64,000 bases of DNA from Bubalus kerabau (taxonomy: Eukaryota; Chordata; Mammalia; Artiodactyla; Bovidae), in the NCBI RefSeq assembly GCF_029407905.1, contig NC_073645.1, positions 53,199,001-53,263,000 on the forward strand, read 5' to 3'. Below, one piece after another: positions 13,165 to 24,705 of this stretch; the stretch's first letter is position 1; every line of letters starts with the position of its first letter. The notes beneath the pieces were generated by a model. The model was given only the letters and a program-made list of their open reading frames with translations. It was not told the origin of the DNA and made no database searches. The translations under genes and the position numbers were made by a program.

Positions 13165-13315
13165 GGCGGGCAACGTCGCTTCAGTCGTGTCCACAGCGAC
13201 CCCATGGACTGCTGCCCGCCACCTCCTCTGTGCGTGGGATTCTCCAGGCAAGAACACTGGAGTGGGCTGCTTCCCGACCCAGGGATTGAACAAGCGTCTC
13301 TCATCAGGGCAGGGC
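13165..13315 (-). mobile_element. Bov-tA SINE, diverged
   Basis: The reverse complement of Bov-A (GCGACCCCATGGACTGCTG, then GATTCTCCAGGCAAGAACACTGG) is followed by a short remnant of the tRNA head. Confidence 0.8.
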
Positions 13316-13689
13316 TAGGAGCTGGCGACTCAGGAAAGCAGAATGCAAACATGGAAAGACAAAGATGGCCAACCTCAGCAGCGAGCAAAGCAGTGATGCA
13401 GGCTCTCAGGTGGTCAAACAGCAAGGCTGTCACCAGCACCCAGAGGCAGGGAGGGGGGACAGGAGGGCGTCCTCCTCCCCTCTCCTCCCTCCTCCCCTCT
13501 CCTCCCGCCCTCCGTGTTCACCACAGTCATGCTTCCTTGTCCAACACCAGACTCCCCACCTCCTCATTTCTCCAGGCACCCTGCACCTGCCGCAGCCACG
13601 CCCACTGGGTCACCACCATGTAACAAGCACCCGGGACAGCAGCGCGTCCCAGGACGGCTCGTCCCCAGGGAGCTGGTGGATGCAGCAAG

Positions 13690-14250
13690 CTGCCTTCTAT
13701 GTGCACTCCTGACTCAGCAATGTCATCCCCAGGAATGTGCCCTAAGGAAACAATGTCGAGTGTACCACGATGAACACACAAGAACACTCGCTGCTGAGTT
13801 GTTTACATATTGATCCCTGAGCTCCAGCATCCCCCAGCCCCACCCCCAACAAATCCAACCTGGATTTGGGGGCAGGGAGGCACCCACAGTTTTTAAGAGC
13901 ATCCTTTGTGTCTAGTTCACAGGACTAAGAACAGCCCTTGGAAATTTAGCCAACAAGGGATCCTTTAGATCAACGAGACGTCACAACACCTCGCTAAGTA
14001 AAAACAGCAGGTTTAGACAAAACCCTGAATGGAGCACAATCCCATTTCTGCACCAAAGCCATAAAGTGTGTCTCTACACGACTGGTGTGTGAGTGCATTC
14101 TAGGCAGGGGCTGGGGCAGGCGTACGCTCAGAGGCCTTTCTGGGCTAAAGTTACCAAAGCCTCGCTTTTCCTATTTAGGACAATTTTAGGGAAGTCTAAA
14201 CTTTTCAGAAATTTATACACTTTAATCCCTCTATAATTTAAAAAAGGTTC
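13690..14250 (+). mobile_element. Possible ancient L1M 3' UTR
   Basis: Patches such as GACTCAGCAATGTCATCCCCAG and AATCCCATTTCTGCACC, then an AT-rich tail, resemble mammalian L1M 3' sequences. Similarity is by eye only, so the limits are rough. Confidence 0.35.
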
Positions 14251-17091
14251 TATAAGTTTCATAAAAGGTTATGAGACTCCGGGAGCCCCAAGTCCCACCT
14301 TACCGCCCACCCCACCCTACACGCCGAGGACTGGCCCTCTGCCACCCCATGGAGCTTTAGTTCCAGGTCTCCAGGTGAAGGCAAGCCTCCCGGACGGCCG
14401 GTTGTTCCCCACTTGCAACCTAATTCCATGTTAGGCTTTAGAACAGCCAGACTGCCAAGAAGGGCAGGTGCCCACCACCCCAGGTTACTTGTCACCCAGC
14501 TGCTTGGGGAAGGTGCTGGAAGACATCCAGACAAGAGGGATGAGGGTGTCTGACCAGCACACGGCAGGCTGGGCAGAGCAGCAGACTGCAGGCCCCGCAA
14601 GGTCCACCCCTGAATCAAGTGCTCCCGAAGCCATGAGGGTGGGACGAGCGGAGGCGCGGGGCTGCGGGCAGAGGGAAAGGGCCCGGTGCGAGGAGGAGGC
14701 CCAGAGGACTCTGAACACGGCCCAGCACAGGCTGATCACGGGCTCAGACACCTTGGGGACGCGGGACCTTCAAGGCCCAACGAGTCACAATTCTGCTTTT
14801 CAGTTGGCATCTACCTGGCACACCGTTAAACTGCACTCTTATTTTCTTTTTTCTTTTTCTCTGCATACCAAATTTGATACACTAATTGGGTGTTTTAATC
14901 TAAAAAATTCATCAGAAGGTCTCATATCACCATGGCAACCGGGCAGTCCCAGTAAACGCAAGCCCTCAGCATAGCACCGTTTCCTCTTTCGGCTCACCGG
15001 CACAGGGCCGAGAAGTGTGGGACCTTGTCCGGGGAGGACAGCTGCCCGCCCTCAGAGAAAGGTGGGGTGCAGCCTTGCCCTCCTGGAAGACCGGCCCTCC
15101 TCCTTTCCAAAGCCTGCTCTTTGCATGTAAACAAACCCACAGCCTTCAGGCCAAGAGCTGCACACATTTTCTTTGCAAACACGTACTATGATCCCCGAGC
15201 CGTGTGCACCCTGACGATGGCACAAAGACAGAATAAAACTGGAATAAAGTGGCCGCCCCCAGGATCACATCCACGGCGATCAGACCCAGGGTCAGTCCTG
15301 GCCCTCTAATCTCACCAAAGCCCAGCTGGGTCTCATCCTGAGGTGTTCAGTTTGGAGACCTGGCCACTGAGCCCAGGGGTGGGCGAGTGACTGACAGGCA
15401 CATGTGCTGAAGAGCGTGCACCTGTTGCCGAAGCCAGCTCCCACCTGCACAAGCCCGGAATAGCCGGCACCTCTGCTGTCCTGCTTCAGGCGAATGGGGA
15501 CGGCGGAGGGGGGAGAAGGTGTGAAATAATTCCCACATCAGATTCAAGAACCACAGATGCATTCTGTGCTCTTTTTGCCTCTAATGTTCCTTGGATTCTG
15601 AAACCTAACCCTCTGAATAGGTAGTAAAATTCTACTGTTCGAAGCTGAAGGCAGCCACTGGGCTACATCAATGCCTCTCTGCCTGCATTTTCTGCCTTGG
15701 ACAGCAAAATGCAAAGACATGAGAGAGGGCCGGCTCTGGGCCGACACCGGCGGGTCCTGAAATCAGATGTCTTCTGATCCTGCCCCTACAGCCAGAGCTA
15801 GATGCAGTGTGCTTCCTGATTCCTTCCTAATTCACCCTGGGCTTTCTACACTTAGAATATTTACACTCAAAAACATGCAACATATGAAACATCCCCAGCG
15901 GTAAGTTGTGCCCTAAAGTTCAGAACACAAAGACAGGTCTCCCCAGAATACACTGTGCGGGCGTGGTCGGTCCTGAAGGCCTCCCCCCTTGATCATGTCC
16001 AGACACCCAGGCCCCCTGCCCGCTGACCATGACCGGGCTCATTGGAACCCAGCTTCCTCCAGACCTCCCCCACCCTGCCAGGCAGCAGGCTCCCCTTCCC
16101 TCTGTGAGGACTGCCGCCAGGCTGCACATTCTCCAACACTTGCCTTAGGTCACAGTATTGTAATTTCCTATAATGCTTAAATTATTTATCAGAAATAAAT
16201 AGCTTGGGCTCCTTGGCTAAGCTGTGCTCTAAAATTATAAAAGATCCATCCTACCCGCTGCAGGCTGCCTACAAATGAAAAATGCATATTTCTACTATTT
16301 TAAGAAAATGTCAAAAAGAATCAAATGTGTCATCTTATAGCATTGAACTTATCTGCATGACATCTGAGAGAAGAGCTGCATGCTTGCCTACGGAAGTGTC
16401 ACGGTGCTCAGGGGCGGGCACTGCCACCTCCCCCGGGGGTGCTAAGGGAAAAGCCCTGTGCCCAGCAGGGCTCAGGGAGGCGTGCCCACAGGCCTGCCTC
16501 GGTCTCCTGCTTCCCACTGGCGCCCACCTCCAGGTCACCAGCCTTACCTGCAGGGGGAACTCAGGGCAAACTAGTTCCCAGAAGGGAAGCTTTTCGCACA
16601 GAGGCAAGCCTCCACCACACATCTGAGTGCAAAGGTGGGCACGCCCGGAGCCACGCGGCGCGGTCGCCGGCCCTGAGAACTCCGAGGGCCGGGCCCCCGC
16701 GCCACCTGTGGTCGGGTGTCTCCCTTGGCGAACTGGGCACCCCTCAGGTGCAGAGGGGCAACCGAGCGCGCGCACTGCACGGTAAAGGAAAACGCAGACA
16801 CGGCGCCCTGGCTGCAGTGGGGTCCACCGACCCTCACTCCCCGCGGCTGGAGGGCCTGCTCCGCCCGCCGCGCCGCGGCCGGACACGCGGGACGCGCGTG
16901 GGCACCGCAGGCACCGTCCGCGAGTTTCCTCGGAAACCGAGACGCCCCGGAACGTCTTCCCGCCCCGGGAACCTTGGTGCCCCGACGCACGGAAACCCTC
17001 CCGCAGCAGCCCCCCTGCGAGAGCGCGCGGGCTCCCCGGCGGCGCGGGCCCCAGTGCGCTCCCCAGGTCCCAGCCGCGCGGCCCTTCTCAC

Positions 17092-17353
17092 CGTCCTCCT
17101 TGTCGTCAAACACCGGCCTCCGCGCTGCGGCCGCCGACATGGAGGACCCCATCCTCTTCTTCCACTTGCTCCACTGAAACAGGGGGCGCGGCTGCGCGCG
17201 GGCATCGCTGGAGTCCCGGGCTCGGGGCTGGCCGGAGGTGGGCGGCGGCGGGGCCGGGGGCGCGTCGGGGCCGGCGAGGCGCCCGCGGCCGAGGGGCGGC
17301 GAGCCGGGGGGCGCCGCGGCGCTGCTGCCCCTGCGCTCGGCGCCGCTCCTCAT
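17092..17353 (-). CDS. STK32C: STK32C coding exon 1 (N-terminus of serine/threonine kinase 32C, YANK3)
   Basis: On the minus strand an ATG at 17353-17351 opens a frame starting MRSGAERRGSSAAA, rich in Pro, Gly and Ala, then FQWSKWKKRMGSS and ending FDDKED before a donor. From memory this matches the N-terminal extension of mammalian STK32C, an AGC-family Ser/Thr protein kinase mainly reported from brain. The exon holds 87 codons plus one base. The donor GTGAGA occupies 17091-17086 read leftward, and the split codon would become the Val of the known VNFDHF continuation. No catalytic motif lies in this exon; the glycine loop and the rest of the kinase must be in exons to the left, outside the window. 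Reading on past the donor gives only intron. The extension is low-complexity and probably disordered. Identity rests on remembered family sequence, but exon length, phase and donor all agree. Confidence 0.9.
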
Positions 17354-17534
17354 GGCCGGACCGAAGTGCGCACCGCGGCCGGAGTCCGGGGCATGGCCCG
17401 CCCGGCGGGCGGGGAGCGGGAGCGGGAACGACAGGCAGCGCCCGCCTTGCGCCCCGAGCTCGGCGCTCCCGGGTCCCGGCAGCCCGGTCAGCTCAGCCGA
17501 CTGCGAGGGCCGGGGGCGGGGCCGGGGCGGGGCC

Positions 17535-17820
17535 GGCAGGCAGGAGCCGGGGCGGAGCTAGCGCGGGGCGGAGCTAGCGCGGGGGCGGAGCCGGGAGGTA
17601 GGAGCCGGGGCGGGGCGAGGGCCAGGGGCGGGGCCGTCAGGCAGGAGTGGGGAGGGCGGGGCCGGAAGGCGGGGCCGGAGGCGGAGCTAGTGAGGGGACG
17701 GGGCCGACAGGCAGGAGCCGGGGGCGGGGCCAGTTAGGGGCGGAGCTAGAGCGGGTCGGGGTCGGGGCGGGGCGGGGCGGGGGCGGGGTCGGGGGCGGGG
17801 CGGGGCCTGAGCGAGAGGGT
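17535..17820. repeat. GC-box minisatellite upstream of STK32C exon 1
   Basis: Imperfect tandem units built from GGGGCGGGGC, GGCGGAGCTAG and CAGGCAGGAG cores repeat from about 17535 to 17820. The CAGGCAGGAG core appears near 17536, 17638 and 17708. The segment has more than a dozen GC boxes and many G runs of three or more on the plus strand, so SP-factor clustering and G-quadruplex formation are both possible. It lies 0.2-0.45 kb upstream of the STK32C start codon. Copy number may vary between animals. Confidence 0.7.
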
Positions 17821-20430
17821 ACCCGCGGCCCACCACGCAGGGGCGGGTGCCGCGCACAGCGCCGCGGCGGCACAGACTGGAGACAAGAAAGGGGTCCCTC
17901 TGGCCTTGGTGGATAAAGGCGGCCCGCGAGCTGCTGCCGCCCGACCCGGGGCGCCTTAAACCTCATCCTGAGGTTCTGAGTTTGGCGAGGCCGCGCTCGG
18001 GACCCGCGAAGGGGCAGCGGGAAACGGCTGTACGGAGGTCAAGGCCAGATCACCGCCTTGCGGCCCCACGTCCGGGGCCGATTCAACGCTGCGGCTGCAC
18101 CAGGGCCGCAGGGAAAGAGGGGTGCGGCGGGAGCGGGTCCGGGGCGGGAGCCCCTCCCCGCGCGGCCGGCCCAGACCCCGCGGCGAGCTCGCGCGCACAC
18201 GCACGCACGGGCGCGCTCGAGGTCGAGGCGACGCTGAGCACCTGCGCCCGCGCCCTCGGATCCCCTGGTTGGGTCGCTGTGGTTGGGTCTCCCTCCGGTC
18301 GGGCTCTCAGTGTGGCCGGCCGGGCACGGGTCGGGACGAGAAGCTCCCCGAGCATATCTGCGCCTCGGGCCGGCCCGGGAGCCGTGTGCGGCATATTGCG
18401 CGAGGAGTGGGGGTGTCGGGGCTCGGTTTGACCTCCCCGCACCCCCATCGCAGGGCCAGGAGAGACCTCGCCGGTAAAGCACAGCAGACGGCCTACGGAG
18501 ATGGCTCCCGGTACCACCCAGCCCTGCATGCTTGACACTTGGTCACTGAGGGCTTGCTTTTGTTGAGTTCTCTGACTGACTTTTGGAAGCCTTCGCCTCC
18601 TTAGGTTCCTTCCCCAGGAAGTCCCGAAAGGGTCTCTGCTGCCCCTGGATGAGGGCAGACCAGCCACCCGACCTGCAAGCCAGGACGCGGGGACCTGCGA
18701 ATCTCTGCCCCCGCCCCCCGCCCAGGGCCCCCCGTTCCTCCGTGGACACCCTTCAGCCACACTGGCCCTGGAGCCGCCCCGCGCCGCCCCCCCTACCCCC
18801 GCAGGTTGTGTCTCCCAGTCTTGGCTGTTCCTCTGCGGTAGGACTAGGCCTGTCACCGACTCCACCTTTGAAATTCCGTGGAGCCCCTTGACCAGTGTGG
18901 GCTGACTGACCAACAACGCAAGGTGAGCAGAGGTGATCTGGGTCATTTCTGAGCCACACTTTAGGGCCAGTGTCCAGATTGGCCGCACACGCCCCTTGGC
19001 TCAGAAGGAGTCAGGATCACTGGGGGACCACCTTCCAACCAGCAGTGGATGAGCAGAACAAGGGAGAACTCGGCCCCTGTGGGAAGTCACTGAGGTTTGG
19101 GGGTGCACTTGCCACAGCATAAGGTGGCGGTGCATCCTACCTTGAGTTCAACCCCAGGGAGGCGAGTTCCCCACGCTGAACAGGAAGGTGGGCGAGGTGA
19201 GGACAGGGTCCTCTCCACGCTGTGCCAGTGAGAGGAGATTATGGGTGGCACAGTCACCAGAGAAACGTGTCCCTGTCAGCCTGCCCGTGGAGCTCCCGCA
19301 CCGGATCCTGGGCAGCACGTGGTCACGGGACCACCGCAGCTGGGATGGCCCGCAGGGGTCCCAGCTGGTGACCTGGTGAAGGCCTGGAGCCCAGGAGCTG
19401 TGAGGACACTGCCCCTGAGATTGAAATGAGCTAGTGTGCGAGGACAGGAAGTGGCCAGTGCCTCTGGGGGACAGCTGGGGCCCGCTTAGACAGGGCCTGT
19501 GCAGAGCAGCAGGAGTCTGATTTATACTCACAGCTCAGCTCCTGAAACCCTAGCATAAATGTGCATCAGCCTATAATTCATCCAGAAAGCTGTGCTTCCT
19601 GAGAGGATGTGGTTGTTAGCAGTCTCCCGTTCTCATGTGTACCTTGTCTTACAGCCTCATTCTGAAATTAACACGCTGCCTGCACCTTTGTAAATAGTCC
19701 CTGTTATTAAGCTCCCCTCAGATGGTTCAGTTTGAATGCACAGTTTCCTGCTGGGGACATACCAGAACGGACCCCAGGAAACAGGAAGCAAGCCCAAATA
19801 GGGTTCCAGTCAGAGTTGCTCACACATGTGGGGAATCCATGAGTCCCCTTCGCAGCAGGAAGTAGAAAACCAGGTCATCCCTGACCACAGGGCCATCAGA
19901 CTGAGCCCTGGTGGGACACGGGACAAAGGCCATGTGGAAGCAAGGATGTGGGGACCGAGTGCTGGGTGACTGGGTTGCCTGGTGACCGTACTGACTCTCG
20001 AGGTCATAGGGCTGCCCGGCTTCTGTGACTCCAGAGAGCAAGAACCAGGAGAGGAAAACGCACCGCGGAGAACAGGCCCCACAGCCTCTGGGAGGAATCC
20101 TTCCCCGCTGTTGTCATGGTACCAGGCATCAGCACAGTCAGCGCTTAACCTCGTCAGACACCCAGTGTACCAGCTGCTGGGACAAAGGACTACAGACTCG
20201 TGGGCGAAAACAGCACAAAGGTGTTTTCTCTGGTTCTGGAGCCCAGAAGCCAGAAATCAAGGTGTCAGCAGGGCGGTCCCCTCTGGAGGCCCTGAGACGT
20301 CTCTTCTAGCTCCTGGCGGCTGCTGGCATCTCACCGTCCGCAGAGGCATCATTCCAAGCTCTACCTCCATCGTCACGTCACCTTTTCACCTGTGTCTTCT
20401 CCCCTTTTCTTCCCTTACAAGGACATTTGT

Positions 20431-20866
20431 GGGACTCCCTGGTGGTCCAGTGGCTAAGTCTCTGCAATCTCAGTGCAGAGGGCCCAGGTTCGATCCCTAG
20501 TCAGGAAACTAGATCCCACATGCCGCAGCGAAGAGACCCAGCTGCTGTTTCTGCTGCTAAGTTGCTTCAGTCGTGTCTGACTCTTTGCGACCCCATAGAC
20601 GGCAGCCCACCAGGCTCCCCTGTCCCTGGGATTCAGGCAAGAACACTGGAGTGGGTTGCCATTTCCTTCTCCAATGCATGAAAGTAAAAAGTGAAAGTGA
20701 AGTAGCTCAGTCGTATCCAACTCTTAGCGACTCCATGGACCGCAGCCTACCAGGCTCCTCCGTCCATGGATTTTCCAGGCAAGAGTACTGGAGTGGGGTG
20801 CCATTGCCTTCTCCGAAGAGACCCAGCACAGCCAAATAAATAAGTTTTTTTTTTGTTAAAAAAAAA
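20431..20866 (+). mobile_element. CHR/ART2A-type tRNA SINE carrying a nested BOVA2
   Basis: GGGACTCCCTGGTGGTCCAG opens the tRNA-derived head, and the element ends in a T/A-rich tail at 20866. It is flanked by a 12-bp target-site duplication AAGGACATTTGT at 20419-20430 and 20867-20878. A BOVA2 splits it at 20543-20813. Confidence 0.9.
20543..20813 (-). mobile_element. BOVA2 SINE nested in a tRNA SINE
   Basis: A reverse-orientation Bov-A dimer has two monomers joined by the TGAAAGTAAAAAGTGAAAGTG linker. The 14-bp direct repeat CGAAGAGACCCAGC at 20529-20542 and 20814-20827 is its target-site duplication, proving insertion into the older SINE. Confidence 0.93.
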
Positions 20867-20909
20867 AAGGACATTTGTTATAGGACTTAGGACTCACCTT
20901 AATGTAGGA

Positions 20910-21112
20910 TAATTGTGTGGTATTAGTGGTAAAGAATCCACCCGCCAACGCAAGAGACACTGATACGATCCCTGCGTTGGAAAGATCCGCTGGAGAAGGA
21001 AATGGCAACCCACTCCAGTATTCTTGCCTGGGAAACCCCATGGACAGAGGAGCCTGGCAGGCCACAGTCCATGGGGTCACAAAGTCCGACACAACTGAGC
21101 ATATGAACACAT
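20910..21112 (+). mobile_element. Bov-tA SINE
   Basis: A forward Bov-tA has its tRNA head at about 20920-20985 and Bov-A body to about 21105. The flanks TTAATGTAGGAT (about 20898) and TTAATGCAGGAT (about 21112) look like a target-site duplication with one mismatch. Confidence 0.88.
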
Positions 21113-22195
21113 TAATGCAGGATCTTTAACTTAATTACTCTCTTTCCAAATAAGGTCATACAGGCCACTGCCTGGTCCCCAAATCTAAGCCCACCCCACG
21201 TGCAGAATACATTCACTACATCCCAGCATCCACGAAGTCTCACCATTAGAGCTTCAACTCTGAGTCCAAAAATCTCGTCTAAATGTCATCAGCTCAGAAG
21301 TGCAAGACCCATCGTGTACCTCGGGTCTGGGTGAGACTCAAGGCTTGACCCAGCCTAACACAAAGTTCTCCGTTAGTGGACCTGTGACTCTAGAAGCAAG
21401 TTATCTGCTTCCAAAATGCAGTGGTGGGACCAGCATGGGACAGACGTTTCCATTCCTAAAGGGAGACACTGGAAGAAATCAAGAGCTCTCTGTTCCAAGG
21501 AAGTCCAGAGTTCAGCAGGGAAGAGTCCACCCAGTGTCAGGGCCTGAGAGGGTCTCCACTGCCTGATGCTCTGCCCTCAGCACCCCCTTCACGGCCACAC
21601 TTCCCTCCCCTTGAACAGGAATGTGTACTCGCAGCTGGCTTGTCAAGGGTGAGGACCACGTCGGGAGGAAGGATTCTGGGGGAGAACCCTCGCTTCTGAG
21701 GTGGTTCTATACAATTTCTCCTGAAATCTTTAAAATGGCCAAGCCAATTTTCTGCACCATCTAGGTTTCTGTACTTGTCCCCCATCCTCTCTTCAAAGTG
21801 AATCTTCCCATCTCTGTCTCCTTTTGGAGCTCTGATGCTAAGGCAAGCCTTGCAGCCCAAGCCTGGCCATTTTCAGGCCCCTGGAAAGTATTGTCTTTGG
21901 CGGGGAGGCCACCTGCCCTGGACAGGGAGCACCTGCAGGCGCACACACGAGAGGTTTATCTCCGCTGGGCAGCTGGGTGTTTGCCTTCCAAGTTCCGGGC
22001 TAGGGTAGGTCTCTGCAGGCACCAGTCAGCATGTGCTTCTGAGGGCCTTGGCCACCCCTCAGCTGGGTGCCCAGCACTGGGGGGAGGGCCGGGGCCAGGA
22101 GCGGAGAGTGGCTCACTGTGGGTGCTGGGCAGGTCCCGCCCAGGACAGAGGCGCCTGCCAGGCACGGAGATGAGACCTCAGTGACGGTAGGGGTC

Positions 22196-22470
22196 TGCAA
22201 TGGCACCCCACTCCAGTACTCTTGCCTGGAAAATCCCATGGACGGAGGAGCCTGGTAGGCTGCAGTCCATGGGGTCGCTAAGAGTCGGACACGACTGAGT
22301 GACTTCACTTTCACTTTTCACTTTCATGCATTGGAGGAGGAAATGGCAACCCACTCCAGTGTTCTTGCCTGGAGAATCCCAGGGACGGCAGGGTCTGGTG
22401 GGCTGCCGTCTATGGGGTCGCACAGAGTCGGACACGACTGAAGCGACTTAGCAGCAGCAGCAGCAGCAGG
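22196..22470 (+). mobile_element. BOVA2 SINE
   Basis: A forward Bov-A dimer has monomers at about 22200-22300 and 22335-22445, with the CACTTTCACTTTTCACTTTC linker between them. It ends in the (CAG)n tail AGCAGCAGCAGCAGCAGCAG. Confidence 0.93.
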
Positions 22471-23224
22471 CCAGCACAGAGCACTCATGGGTGTCAGAAA
22501 CAGACCGGGGACCAGCGGGTGTCATGGTCATGGCCAAGCTCTGATCAGACTGTGAGCCTGCTGGGTCTGTGGCCCTGGAAAGGCCCCCGGGGAGAAATCA
22601 CCTGTGTTTTCATGTCTCGTTGTGGGGGGTCCCCACCTTCTTGTGTCCCCTTAGACCTGCCTGGAGGGGGCAGGCAGCCAGAGGGCGGGGGACACAGTTG
22701 GCATGAGTCCAGGCCCTCCGCCCACCCGTGCCCAGCCCGCCATGGCCTCCCTACTCTTGACACTGGGGTGACAACCCCACCTCCTCACAACACCAGACGC
22801 GCCCTTGCCCATTTCTGGCCCCTTGGGCAGCACCCTTGCCTCTCACCGTGATCCGGACTCACAGCTGCCCTCCAAAGCCCCTTATGGCCACCCTGCTCCA
22901 CAGGTGAAGGAGAGAGGGCCTGGGAGGCAGGTAACTGCCTGAGGTTCAGCCAGAGCGTGGGAAAGACCCTGCCGACCTCCAAGAATGACCCCCAGGCCCA
23001 GGCGATGGCAAGAAGGGGTGTCAGGATAGCCCCCCCTTACAAGTAGACAGGCTGCAGATGCTCGGCCCTGCCCCCACCCCTTCTCTCCTGGAACAGAATG
23101 CAGATAGAGTGGCACCCACAACACCGGTAACAGCGAAACAGCAGCCGGGGGCCACCCACTTCACCAGCATCCCCACCCTGGATGGAGGGACCCCCCTGCC
23201 CTCTGACTGCCACTGCATTCGTTC

Positions 23225-23575
23225 CTGGGGCCATGGTAAAGAAGACTACAGAGCAGGCACTTAAATGACAGGGATTTTTCTTCTCACAGTCTGAGGCTGG
23301 AAGTCCAACATTAAGGAGTGAGCAGAGCTGGCTCCTCCCTGGCTTGCAGACTTCTTCCCGCGTCCTCACAGGTCGTCCCTCTGCGTGACTGTGTCCTGAT
23401 CTCCTCTTCCTGTAAGGACACAGTAACACTGGAGAAGGGCCGTTCCATGACCATGTTTAACACCCATCTCCTCTTTAAACACCCTGTCTCCACGTAAGTC
23501 ACGTCTGAGGTCCTGGGGTCAGGGCTCCAATCGGGGGACACAGCCCAACCCTCAACACCAGCCACATGCCCCGTC
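23225..23575 (+). mobile_element. Ancient interspersed repeat (family not resolved)
   Basis: TTCTTCTCACAGTCTGAGGC, CCTGATCTCCTCTTCCTGTAAGGACAC and CACGTCTGAGGTCCTGGGG are hallmarks of a common old mammalian repeat, the same kind as at 20.15-21.19 kb. No coding capacity is seen. Confidence 0.45.
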
Positions 23576-24179
23576 TCCTGCTCCCCCAGCTCAGATCACG
23601 GGCCAACCTGACCCTTGGTTTTTGTCGTTTTAGAATCCTACCATTCACATTTACAACTTATTTAGTTTTCCTTGTATAAAAAAAGTTTCATACTCTATGG
23701 TCTCCTGGAATTTGCTTTTTTTTCCACCAAAAGCTGTTTCTAAGACCTGTTTTCATTGTGTGCAGCCAGTGCTGGCTCATTTCATGGCTTTCTCCTGTCT
23801 TGGCCTTTGGGGTCCTTTCCAGGTTTTGCTAAAGTGGGGGAGGCTGCTGTGAATATCTCCACCCACCTGTCCTGACGCATCTCTGTTTGTGAGATTCCAG
23901 AGGGGAATGTGGGGTGACTGTACGTGGGAGTCCAGCCGACACAGGAGAGCCGGTGCCTTCCCACATGCCCCAGGGGCTGACAGACACCCTGACGGCAGAA
24001 TGAGCCACAGGCACGAACACGGGGGCTTCCTGACCTCTTCATTTTTGCCAACTGAGTGAGGGTGAAGTGGTGTCTCATTTGGATAAAACTGTGTTTCCCT
24101 GCTCGCTGGTGAACTGGAGCATCTTTGTATAACCTAAAAAATAAATTCTTTGATAAGTACACACGGCTGTATTCGTTTG

Positions 24180-24705
24180 TTTGTCTCATGTAGTGTTGGC
24201 TGCTCTGGGTCTTTGCTGATGCACGAGGGCCTCCTCTAGTGCAGAGTAGGGGCTCCTCTCTAGTTGCGAGGCCAAGCTTCTTATCGCAGCGGCTCCTTAT
24301 GTCACAGAGCACAGGCTCTGGGTGCATGGCTCCGTGGTTGCGGCACACAAGCTCACTGCTTGCAGCTTGCTGGCTCTAGGGCTCAGGAGTTGCAGTGAAT
24401 GGGTTCAGCTGCTCCGAGGTATGTGGAATCATCCCCCATCAGGGACAGAACCTGTGCCCCCCGCACTGGCAGGTGGATTATCCACAAGGGCTTCCCTTGT
24501 GGATCAGCTGGTAAAGAATCTGCCTGCAATGTGGGAGACCTGGGTTCGATCCCTGAGTTGGGAAGATTCCCTGGAGAAGGGAAAGGCTACCCACTCCAGC
24601 ATTCTGGCCTGGAGAATGCCATGGACTGTATAGTCCATGGGGTCCCAAAGAGTCGGACACGACTGAGCGACTTGCAGTTTGTGCACTTATCCACCGTGCC
24701 ATCAA
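24180..24705 (-). mobile_element. CHR-type tRNA SINE with nested Bov-tA
   Basis: The reverse complement of the long CHR-type SINE is recognisable from GGGTCTTTGCTGATGCACGAGG, GGCTCTGGGTGCATGGC and CAGTGAATGGGTTCAGC. It is cut at about 24487 and resumes at about 24673. The flanks share TTATCCAC (24478-24485 and about 24687), which marks the inner insertion. Confidence 0.85.
24488..24672 (+). mobile_element. Bov-tA SINE nested in CHR-type SINE
   Basis: A complete forward Bov-tA runs from GGGCTTCCCTTGTGGATCAG through GTTCGATCCCTGAG (B-box) to GTCGGACACGACTGAGCGAC. Confidence 0.92.

Larger units (their letters stand above)
1..17091 (-). other. STK32C: STK32C intron 1 (part), no exon recognised
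   Basis: This stretch lies downstream of the STK32C exon 1 donor on the minus strand. I looked for kinase motifs (glycine loop, HRD, DFG/DFN, APE) in the minus-strand frames and saw none, so I read it as the start of a long first intron. It holds Bov-tA SINEs, L1 fragments, a BovB tail, a G-rich minisatellite at 5.26-5.66 kb and otherwise unremarkable GC-rich DNA. Stretches with nothing recognised include 1-1200, 1415-2300, 4180-5250, 5660-6660, 6815-7930, 8750-9950, 10175-12850, 13320-13690 and 14250-16600. Intron status is inferred from gene order and the donor; an alternative first exon or a non-coding transcript here cannot be excluded. Confidence 0.65.
16640..18450. promoter_or_regulatory. 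STK32C: CpG island and promoter of STK32C
   Basis: CG dinucleotides are dense from about 16.64 to 18.45 kb, while flanking DNA has few. The island covers STK32C exon 1 and extends about 1.1 kb upstream of its ATG, as for a TATA-less housekeeping or neuronal CpG promoter. Many GGGGCGGGG and GGGGCGGAG boxes (SP/KLF-type) lie between 17.5 and 17.82 kb. The transcription start is probably between about 17.36 and 17.55 kb, but the sequence alone does not fix it. The part beyond 17.9 kb could drive a divergent rightward transcript; I see no convincing coding exon for one. Confidence 0.75.
20150..21185 (+). mobile_element. Ancient mammalian interspersed repeat, interrupted by SINEs (family not resolved)
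   Basis: Three pieces read as one old element: 20150-20418 (AAATCAAGGTGTCAGCAGGG), 20879-20905 (TATAGGACTTAGGACTCACC) and 21113-21185 (CTTTAACTTAATTACTC then TTCCAAATAAGGTCA). They are separated by a CHR-type SINE complex and a Bov-tA. A second copy of the same kind seems to lie at 23.23-23.58 kb. I cannot name the family with certainty. Confidence 0.45.

Noticed and set aside
16439..17737. 432-codon plus-strand open frame in the STK32C CpG island
   Set aside because: It is antisense to the recognised STK32C exon in very GC-rich DNA where stops are rare. It has no protein similarity that I recognise.
21200..21700. Sequence reminiscent of an old LTR or other transposon interior
   Set aside because: Similarity is too vague to name a family or strand, so it is mentioned only in the intergenic description.
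24500..24560. tRNA-like A-box and B-box sequences in several SINEs (also near 9970, 20470 and 55270)
   Set aside because: They lack a foldable, intact cloverleaf and continue straight into Bov-A or CHR-type tails, so they are SINE heads, not tRNA genes.
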